From the NCBI GenBank assembly GCA_019054805.1, contig JAHQIY010000044.1, forward strand, positions 1 through 64,000: a stretch of DNA of 64,000 bases, in the 5' to 3' direction. The notes under the pieces were generated by a model. The model ran no database searches. It had not been told where the DNA came from and saw nothing but the letters and a program-made list of their open reading frames with translations. Of the stretch, positions 57,548 to 64,000 are shown in pieces. How positions within the stretch are numbered: position 1 is the stretch's first letter; every line of letters begins with the position of its first letter. The stretch is from Brachionus manjavacas (Eukaryota; Rotifera; Eurotatoria; Ploima; Brachionidae). Position numbers and translations under genes: made by a program.

Positions 57548-59236
57548 ATGAAAATTTTCTATCTTCTGTTTTTTAATTTAAAAATTCTGTTTGCCTGTGA
57601 TGACTTTTGCTCCAACAAAACACTGTCCAACAACCAAAACTGCTTTTGCAGCGAATGTGATATTTTTGACGATTGTTGTTCTGACGTGGCATCCAAAACG
57701 CCAGCTACACTGCAAAACTACGAGTGCAATTCTCAGCTAAGAGATTATGGCACAATTTACACCATTGGCAAATGCCCAGACAGCTACCAAAACAAAAAAA
57801 TAATGCTCAAATGCGCTCTCGAGCCTGGTACTTTAATCCAGTCGATTCCAGTGTATTCTTATGGGACGAAACAATTTTTTAAAAATATCTTCTGTGCCCT
57901 ATGTAACTTAAAAAGTGCCAAAATAAATGATCTGAAAATTTTTTCTCTCGAGACCATAATTAACTACAATGAGTCAATCTTGGAGTATAGAATCAAAAAT
58001 CCTTGGCATGATTATGCAGTGTTAAAGCCGAATGGTGTGCCCTGGCCCAGAAAATGCTTCAAACACATCCACACTTGCCCCAAAAATTTCAACTATTCGG
58101 AAATAATTTCACTATGCTCAAATTTCACCGCTTACAGGTTTTCGGTGTCCCGAAAAATGTACAAAAATGAATACTGTCTTAGATGCAACGAGCCTGACTC
58201 GATCTCGATTTGTTCTGAGCTAGAGTTTTTACCTGTCGACTACATGAGTCTGCAAATACTCTTTGATTTGAGAAATCTACAAAATGAGATGATAATCGAA
58301 ATGAATGTGACTAAATTGTATGACAATGTAAATTTTGTAAATTTGACAAAGATTAAATTTGATGAAGAGACAGACTTGATAAAAAAATACATTACCATAG
58401 TCGGCCAGTCCATTTCTGTTGTTAGCCTAATTTTTTTGGTAATTTTTTACTTTATTAAAAAATTTAATAGAAAATTGCCAGGCAAAATAGTTATTAGCCT
58501 AAGTTTTTCGATGATATTTTCTCATGTGAGTTTCATCATTTCGTCAATTCTCAGCGATAGTGGCCTAATTTTGAATGAGAATCGCATTTACAAATCATTA
58601 AATGAGATGTTCAAAGACTTGGTGCCATCTTTGCCTTGTTTTTTGTCCGGCTTTTTTCTTCACTACTTTTACCTGAGCTTTTTTATTTGGTCAAATATAA
58701 TGGCAATAGATTTGTTCAAAATTTTCAGCAGTGTTCATGAGTCGTCTAGGGGAAACATCTTCCTGAAGTACAGCATTTATGGATGGTCGATTCCTGCCAT
58801 TGTAGCTTTGGTAATGATCCTAAAAAACTATAATCGAATATCTTATGGCTACAGAAGCTGTTTCATTTCGTCAAGCTTTGATCTGTGCATATTTTTTGTA
58901 GTACCAGTTGGCCTTATAATATTTGAAAATGTGGTACTGATGCTCATAAGCATAAAGTTGATCTCAGGTGCAGACATGTTTATTAACAAAGTCACGGACA
59001 TGAAGCCCAAAGGACCGGAAAAAAATAGGATTATTTTGTTTCTCAAGATTTTTGTTGTCACTGGACTTAGCTGGATTTTGGCGATCATTAGCACTTTTAT
59101 AAATAACAAATATTCATTTATATGGTACATCTATATAGTTGTTGGTTCTTTGCAAGGATTTTTTATCATGTGCATATTTGTATTCAATGATGTTTCATTT
59201 TTTAAATTGGAAACAAAAATAATGCAGAAAGAATGA
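57548..59236 (+). CDS. Secretin/adhesion-like seven-helix receptor with a somatomedin-B-like N-terminus
   Basis: A 562-residue, single-exon membrane receptor. The start is the ATG at 57548 (the frame is open a few codons further, without an ATG). Residues 1-16 are a signal peptide (MKIFYLLFFNLKILFA). Residues 17-60 give C-x3-C-x9-C-x-C-x2-C-x5-CC, the somatomedin-B spacing (CDDFCSNKTLSNNQNCFCSE, then CDIFDDCCSD). A Cys-rich ectodomain with several N-x-S/T sites runs to about 280. Seven hydrophobic segments follow: TM1 VGQSISVVSLIFLVIFYFI, TM2 VISLSFSMIFSHVSFIISSI, TM3 with HYFYLSFFIWSNIMAIDLF, TM4 YSIYGWSIPAIVALVMIL, TM5 FFVVPVGLIIFENVVLMLIS, TM6 IFVVTGLSWILAIISTF, TM7 IVVGSLQGFFIMCIFVFND. 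The TM6 GLSW and TM7 GSLQGFF signatures are those of class B2/adhesion and Methuselah-like receptors. No GAIN/GPS cleavage motif is seen. Ligand unknown. Polyadenylation signal at about 59366. Confidence 0.88.
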   Translation: MKIFYLLFFNLKILFACDDFCSNKTLSNNQNCFCSECDIFDDCCSDVASKTPATLQNYECNSQLRDYGTIYTIGKCPDSYQNKKIMLKCALEPGTLIQSIPVYSYGTKQFFKNIFCALCNLKSAKINDLKIFSLETIINYNESILEYRIKNPWHDYAVLKPNGVPWPRKCFKHIHTCPKNFNYSEIISLCSNFTAYRFSVSRKMYKNEYCLRCNEPDSISICSELEFLPVDYMSLQILFDLRNLQNEMIIEMNVTKLYDNVNFVNLTKIKFDEETDLIKKYITIVGQSISVVSLIFLVIFYFIKKFNRKLPGKIVISLSFSMIFSHVSFIISSILSDSGLILNENRIYKSLNEMFKDLVPSLPCFLSGFFLHYFYLSFFIWSNIMAIDLFKIFSSVHESSRGNIFLKYSIYGWSIPAIVALVMILKNYNRISYGYRSCFISSSFDLCIFFVVPVGLIIFENVVLMLISIKLISGADMFINKVTDMKPKGPEKNRIILFLKIFVVTGLSWILAIISTFINNKYSFIWYIYIVVGSLQGFFIMCIFVFNDVSFFKLETKIMQKE

Positions 59237-59567
59237 ATTTTAAAAATTTATTTTTTTATATTGTATGTGATCTAATTTAATTAATTTTATTTAATTTTTA
59301 AATATTTATCTTAAAATGTATTAAAAAAATTTGTTAAACTTCAAAATTGATTATTTTCGAAATTAAATAAAATGTCCAGATTTAGCCAAGGCTTGAATTT
59401 TTTTTTTCCCTTTGCTGAATTTCAAAAAAAAAATACAGGCCTACATAGTTTTTTAGTAGATGATTTTAATTAAATAAAGTAGATAAAAAAAATAAAAGAT
59501 AATGCATTTTTGTTACTAGATAAAAAGAACATTCAGTAGATAATTTAATTCGAAGGTAGATAATCAT
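59237..59567. other. 3' flank of the receptor gene
   Basis: Holds AATAAA at about 59366-59371. From 59455 to 59566 the short word AGTAGATAA or GTAGATAA recurs irregularly, probably low-complexity drift. Confidence 0.45.
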
Positions 59568-60558
59568 TTAACACTCAAATGACCAATTTTTTTTTTACCT
59601 TAAATTACCACCGTGTCATTTTTGACACGATTTTAAATTTTCAATATAAAAGAGCGGAAAAATTAAAAAATAGCAATTTTTTTTGATAAATTGTTAAGAA
59701 AATTTATTTTTTTTGTTTAAATTATTATTTGAATGCAAAATAGTCAGATGATCAAAAAATCTTTTAGTTTTGTAATAATTCATTTTGAATTATTACAAAA
59801 CAAAATTTAATTACAAAAATAAAATTTAATTATAAAAAATGAAAATTAAAAAAAAATTATAGTTTTTTGTCATTATCACGGCATATTTTACAAACAGCTT
59901 CGACCTTCTGCTCATGAAGACAAACCCCACATGTTGGCTTTGTACAAAATGTACAGGTAATATTTGTTTTATTTTCTTTGCATAATCGTACTTGACATTT
60001 TTTCTTGAAACTAAATTGGCTTTTTTTTTGATGAAACTGGAGTATTTGAGGAACTCAAAGAACGTTTTTTGTTTTGAGATGGTGTTTTTAGAGTTGATGG
60101 ACTAACAGGTATTGAACTATTTTCTTCCTCATCTTCACTTTCATTTTCATTATTTATCTCTTCATCTGATTCCCCTGATTCAATATCATTACAGTTTTTG
60201 TACTTTTCTAACTCCTTGCGGGCTTCTAACTCCTTACGGGCTGCTTCTCGTCGTGAAATTTTTAATTTTTCAATTTAACAATCAATTTTATTTTTAAGAA
60301 GAAAAAATCAAACAAAAAAAGCACACCATGTCACATTATGTAATTTTTAAAAAGCTTCAAGTAGAAAAAATGAATGACGTGTCAAAAATGACACGGCTGG
60401 TAATTTAAGTAAACTTTTTTTTTTTGCAGAAAAATTTGAATTTTTTTTCCAAATATCAAGTTAATTAGATTAATCAAAAAATATAAATATTGCCAGAGTT
60501 TTTTATCAAAATAACCTTAAAAATGTCAAAAATGACACGGTGGTCATTTGAGTGTTAA
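59568..60558 (-). mobile_element. piggyBac-like element, internally deleted, with TTAA target duplication
   Basis: The left end TTAACACTCAAATGACCA (59568-59585) and right end TGGTCATTTGAGTGTTAA (60541-60558) are exact inverse copies: a 14-bp terminal inverted repeat flanked by TTAA on both sides, the piggyBac target. Subterminally, the hairpin-forming palindrome CGTGTCATTTTTGACACG lies at 59612-59629 and, inverted, at 60378-60395; a third, partial copy (TGTCAAAAATGACACGG) abuts the right repeat. The total of 991 bp is far below the 2 kb or more of an autonomous element. The interior carries the two ends of a transposase on the minus strand but no catalytic core, so it would depend on a transposase supplied elsewhere. 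Confidence 0.9.
59857..60274 (-). pseudogene. Remnant piggyBac transposase: acidic N-terminal part joined to the cysteine-rich C-terminus
   Basis: Minus-strand frame. A basic start (ISRREAARKELEARKELEKY) is followed by an acidic stretch (IESGESDEEINNENESEDEE) and an S/T/K-rich linker to about 60030. A frameshift in a 9-base T run (60021-60029 on +) separates this from the C-terminal part (CQVRLCKENKTNITCTFCTK, then PTCGVCLHEQKVEAVCKICR), ending in TAA at 59857-59859. The C-x4-C-x8-C-x2-C-x4-C-x2-C-x2-H pattern matches the cysteine-rich domain that piggyBac transposases use to bind their ends. The DDD catalytic core between the two parts is absent. Confidence 0.8.
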
Positions 60559-60789
60559 TGAATGGCATAATTATTTTCGAAAACACGAAAAAATATCAAA
60601 ATAAACACGAAGAAATTTATTATTAGGGTGTTAGGGTCATAACGATTTTGTGAACAATTGATCCCAAAAAATGCGGTCATTTTTAAAAGAAAAAAATGCA
60701 GAAAATTTTTGTGGTAAAAATTTTTATTTTGTGATCAAATAATAAAATACATCGAAACGAAAGTCTAAATAGTAAAATTTAAAAAAAAT
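60559..60789. other. AT-rich spacer between the two DNA-transposon relics
   Basis: No gene. It may contain the missing 3' end of the Tc1-like element, but no terminal inverted repeat could be matched. Confidence 0.4.
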
Positions 60790-61612
60790 TCTTACTTTCT
60801 TACTTAGTCTGACTCCAATATTTAGCTCTTGGGATCATCCCTTCACTATTTTGGCACGATGACAAGGGGTATTGTCTAGCTAAAATATGAAGGCCTCTTC
60901 TTCTCTCAACATATCCATTGATGGTAGTAAGTTGTTTCCTAAAATATCAACATATCTGTGAGAATCAAGCCTTCTGTCAAATATAAAAAAAACTCCTACA
61001 CCATTGTAGCTCATACAGCGCCAAATTCCAATAGAACCACTTCCTTGCTTTGTTCTTTTAATAATGCAGTTTTCATTATACTTCTCTGATGGCATCCTTC
61101 TTATTTGAATTCGATTTTTCTATTGTCTACTTCAAAGTTCATTTCGTCCCTGAACATTATTTGTCTCCATTCAGCCTTGTTCCATGATTTTACATTGCGA
61201 CAGAAATTTTTTCTAGCTTTTTTTTGAGATTATTTAAATTTTGGTTTTCGAATCGCATACTGCCATTCGAGTTCTCTTTCTAAAAAACTTCGTTTAACCA
61301 GAGAATCTGATGCTTTTCTGCCATTTTCCAGTTATGACCTAAAATATGTGTTGGCGAAGCTCTATTTTTATTTTACCAAACAGACTAATTGGCAATCATC
61401 TTTGATAGTAGAAACCTTAGGTTTCCAGATCTTGGACAATCGTCATAAGAATTCGTTTGATTATTTTGATCAACAATAGTCTTTATGCATGATTTTGACC
61501 TATTTAGATCATTGCCTATTTCGACATATGGTTTTCCATTTGCCAAAGAAAAACAGACTTTATTCTGTCCTCTTTACTAATAGGACAGCGTTTGGGAGTC
61601 AGAATTGACATT
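60790..61612 (-). pseudogene. Tc1-like transposase, broken and 3'-truncated
   Basis: Minus-strand relic starting at an ATG at about 61612 (MSILTPKRCPISKEDRIKSV), with helix-turn-helix remnants to about 61380. Then ERELEWQYAIRKPKF; KSWNKAEWRQIMFRDEMNFE around 61130-61200, holding the first catalytic Asp; and in 60880-61095 KRTKQGSGSIGIWRCMSYNG, VGVFFIFDRRLDSHRYVDIL. The second catalytic block reads FIF-stop-LDNTPCHRAKIVKG, so an in-frame stop precedes the DN-PCH motif. The region that should carry the third acidic residue is missing. Several frameshifts occur. Inactive. Confidence 0.82.
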
Positions 61613-62688
61613 TTGGTCACAAAAGCGATTAGATTTGTTCCAGAATTTTATCATGAGGTTTATTTATAATTATTTTTATAAATGGGTGCCAAACAAAACA
61701 TTTTTAGATTTTAGCCGTTGTTATTTTAATTGTCTATATAATAAAAAATAAACATCCTCTATTAACAACTTTTGTCTAATTTTGTTAATTTTTTTACCTT
61801 TTTTAATTAAAAAAAATATCTACAGAAAAATAATTAATGAAAAATTAAGCATTAATATTTCCTTTTTTTAGTAAATAAAAAATTGAGGATAAAACTTTAA
61901 TAATTATAACATAAAAGATAGTTATAATTTGCAAAATTATCTTTTGAATTGCTCCCTAACAATTTCTTTTTTTTTCCTGAACTATCAAATATTTAAACAT
62001 GTCGAACCTCTAGAACCTAGCGTTTTTAATTTTCTTTTGATTACTTAGACTTATTTATACTTTTTTTTTCTTTTTATTTTTTTTTATTTGTATTTTTTCT
62101 GGAGGAACATTAGCTCGGTACAGATTAACAAATAAATAAAAAAAATAAATTCAAAAAGTAAATTTAACATATCATTAGCTGTGTGTATAGGTTTAGGAAA
62201 GAAAGAAAAAATAATTAATCTTTAATTTGCTTTTAGATTTTAGATTTTAACTTTATTTTTTTTCTATCTCAAGAATCAATGGAATAATCAAATCAATAAA
62301 CCAAAAAATATTTTATCAAAATTTATATCATTATTTTACTGAAAAATTTATTACCCTGTAACAAAAACCTGTCATTTTAACTGAAAGTATTTTGTCAAAT
62401 TAGTTTTTATTTAAATGTAAAATTATTTCATTTGAGATCCTAAAAATTCAAACAAATCAAAAAAAAATAAATAAAAAATAATTTAATATAAATTTATTGA
62501 TTTAATTAATTTTGCTATTTGATATAGCTATGACAAAATTATTCTTACTTCTTTCAGTTTTAATTTCCTGACTTTATATTATTCAATATTTATTTTCAAA
62601 TAAATTACAGAATTGATAAATGTTTAATTTCAGAATTATAATTTCAATATAATTAATAATTTCAGAGAATTTTTTCAGATAAAAAAAT
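61613..62688. other. AT-rich spacer containing dispersed repeat copy E
   Basis: Apart from the repeat near 62060-62150, no gene, RNA or transposon motif was found. Confidence 0.5.
62060..62150 (-). repeat. Dispersed AT-rich repeat (copy E)
   Basis: The reverse complement reads TTTATTTATTTGTTAATCTG, TACCGAGCTAATGTTCCTCC, AGAAAAAATACAAATAAAAA, matching the start and core of copies B-D. Confidence 0.7.
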
Positions 62689-62761
62689 CACCCCCAGAGG
62701 GGATCGAACCCTCGACCTATGGATTAGAAGTCCATCGCGCTATCCACTGCGCTATGGGGGC
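62689..62761 (-). tRNA. trnR-UCU: tRNA-Arg (anticodon UCU)
   Basis: A 73-nt intronless cloverleaf read on the minus strand. Acceptor GCCCCCA pairs with TGGGGGT, discriminator G. The D arm is GCGCAGTGGATAGCGC. The anticodon stem ATGGA/TCCAT encloses the loop CTTCTAA, with anticodon TCT (62726-62728), which reads AGA. Variable AGGTC. The T arm is GAGGG-TTCGATC-CCCTC with a good B box. A run of T follows the gene (seven A on the + strand at 62681-62687), fitting polymerase III termination. It lies 71 bp beyond the stop codon of the gene at 62833, on the same strand. Confidence 0.97.
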
Positions 62762-62832
62762 TTCGATTAATGCTTTCTATTTACAGGTAATCATTTTCGG
62801 ACTTTTTATTTTTTTAAATTTTCAAACAAAAA

Positions 62833-64000
62833 TTAATCTTTATCAAAATTTTCGTCATAACTGCTGAATTCACTATGCTCAGATTCAGTCTCTTCACTAC
62901 TAGTTTTGTTCACGCATTCCTTGTTCAATGTAGTAGCATACAAAACACTTATACTAAAAACAACAGCCAAATGAATTTCCACACTCCACTCAAATTTGTC
63001 CGCATCAATTTCACTAGAATTCACCCATACTAAACCCATGTTCAAATGAGCTCCATAAAACTCGCCCCACTTCCCATTTAAAACAAAACTTTTACTATCC
63101 TCACTTATCTCTAGGCTGGTGACCGATCGAGAATCTCTCAAATAAATAATTTTAACCAGCAAATTTTTTACTTTCAAGTTGTCCCATTTTCCCTTGATTA
63201 TGGCAAAATCGCCCTTACCATCTCTCAGTAAAATTGCTTTCTCATTACAAGGATCCAGAGCATGGTCCGGATTTCCAACACACTCAGGCCTGGGAAGCTG
63301 TGTAGGCTCCATAGTATGAGCCGTCACTACAGTCCTATTCTCGTTCAACACTCTAATACTTGACCAAAACACCGAAGGAATATGCACCACTTCCACGTCA
63401 ATTATGCTCTTGTTGGCTCCAGCAGCTATGATAAAATGATTTGCTCTCAAAACCTGATCCAAGTCATCGCTTAACTCTTTTAAGCCAAATAGTGATCTGA
63501 AGTCTTGGACAAGTTCTGAAGATTTGACATATTTAAATGGATTTTTTTTTAGGCCCAAATTTAGTTCTCTTCTGATTGTTTTTAAATTTAAATTTAGATT
63601 TAAATTGAATTTTTTTTCCTCGTTTAGCTGGATGGGCAGCGACATTGATTTTTGTCCTAGCTGTGGCAAATCGGCCAGCTCGACCCCAAAAGTAAGCTTG
63701 AAGATTTTAACAAGCGAACTTTTGGACAAAAAATTTTTCAATTTACAACTTTTCAAAGCCAGTCTGATTTGAGTTGGTTTAGGGTCATAATCTTTTAGAA
63801 TAAATGTCTTTGAGAAAAAAGCTTTGCTATTTGGAATTATGTCTCCGAGAGTATTCTCTTCCTGGTCGGTTAGAATTGACGCTTCGAACAAATAGTCTTC
63901 GTTTTGGCCACAGGTTCCGCTGATTTCGAACTTGAATTCGATGTGGGCCACCTTTTCCATGTAGAAGTTGATGTCTTTTTTGCCAGGGTAAAAATCCAGT
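62833..64000 (-). CDS. Unrecognised protein, 3' part (runs off the right edge)
   Basis: A minus-strand frame ends with TAA at 62833-62835. It is open beyond the ATG at 63958-63960 to the window end, with protein-like upstream codons (LDFYPGKKDINFY), so the true start lies outside. At least 388 residues are visible. Features: repeated beta-strand-like stretches; a Leu/Asn run (NLNLNLNLK); a Cys-containing segment (RPECVGNPDHALDPCNEKAI); two similar-looking strand pairs (KGDFAIIKGKWDNLKVKNLL and KSFVLNGKWGEFYGAHLN); a hydrophobic stretch IHLAVVFSISVLYATTL near the end that could be a membrane segment or a buried strand; and an acidic Ser/Glu-rich tail. The family is not recognised. No introns within the visible part. 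A tRNA lies just downstream. Confidence 0.75.
   Translation of the reverse strand, partial: LDFYPGKKDINFYMEKVAHIEFKFEISGTCGQNEDYLFEASILTDQEENTLGDIIPNSKAFFSKTFILKDYDPKPTQIRLALKSCKLKNFLSKSSLVKIFKLTFGVELADLPQLGQKSMSLPIQLNEEKKFNLNLNLNLKTIRRELNLGLKKNPFKYVKSSELVQDFRSLFGLKELSDDLDQVLRANHFIIAAGANKSIIDVEVVHIPSVFWSSIRVLNENRTVVTAHTMEPTQLPRPECVGNPDHALDPCNEKAILLRDGKGDFAIIKGKWDNLKVKNLLVKIIYLRDSRSVTSLEISEDSKSFVLNGKWGEFYGAHLNMGLVWVNSSEIDADKFEWSVEIHLAVVFSISVLYATTLNKECVNKTSSEETESEHSEFSSYDENFDKD

Noticed and set aside
60112-60297. A 61-codon + strand frame with repeated Leu/His/Phe.
   Set aside because: It is the antisense of the acidic part of the piggyBac transposase remnant.
60600-61740. Terminal inverted repeats for the Tc1-like relic.
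   Set aside because: The flanks on both sides were compared (ACGATTTTGTGAAC near 60645 against TTTTGTGACCAAAATG on the minus strand near 61620), but only short, non-terminal similarity was found.
63524-63772. An 82-codon + strand frame rich in Phe/Lys.
   Set aside because: Antisense of the Leu/Asn/Lys-rich part of the minus-strand gene at 62833-64000.

Overview
The window looks like a piece of a compact, very AT-rich invertebrate (protostome-like) nuclear genome. The evidence is eukaryotic: a fizzy-related/Cdh1 gene very close to animal orthologues, a five-exon gene with GT-AG introns of only 54-64 bp, a U3 snoRNA, a nuclear tRNA-Arg(UCU), and relics of non-LTR retrotransposons, a piggyBac-like and a Tc1-like transposon. 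GC-richer exons sit in very AT-rich spacers. A rotifer-like animal is my best guess, because small introns, low GC and abundant satellite fit, but nothing seen proves it.

Layout. 1-35140 is one uninterrupted satellite array: 63 complete head-to-tail units averaging 557 bp plus a truncated 64th, with no ORF of note. It already runs at the left edge. Its right edge breaks up into a 23-bp repeat and scrambled scraps of satellite. 36.6-38.65 kb is a second, unrelated repeat field: decayed copies followed by about 6.4 nearly identical 190-bp units. These carry many TTACGTAA palindromes, with CACGTG sites just upstream, and all lie 0.7-2.7 kb upstream of the fzr/Cdh1 gene (39370-41013). 41.4-44.3 kb is a transposon graveyard: a decayed LINE, split by a dispersed AT-rich repeat, plus other fragments. 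44.9-52.3 kb is framed by a divergent inverted-repeat pair. Between the arms are an unrecognised five-exon gene with a basic C-terminal region (46264-47761) and a GT31 (C1GalT-like) glycosyltransferase (50325-51359). 52.7-56.3 kb holds two more LINE relics with a well-preserved U3 snoRNA gene between them. A secretin/adhesion-like seven-helix receptor with a somatomedin-B-like N-terminus follows (57548-59236). Next come an internally deleted piggyBac-like element with exact ends and TTAA duplication (59568-60558), a broken Tc1 transposase (about 60790-61612), a tRNA-Arg, and the 3' part of an unrecognised gene that runs off the right edge.

The genes are not an operon or a pathway; they are unrelated single genes in repeat-rich DNA. 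No clearly new multi-gene system is visible. The most notable items are the satellite with its internally duplicated GC-rich motif, the 190-bp repeat dense in bZIP-type sites next to fzr, the U3 gene with an atypical box D, the piggyBac deletion derivative that kept its cysteine-rich tail, and the SMB-plus-7TM receptor.
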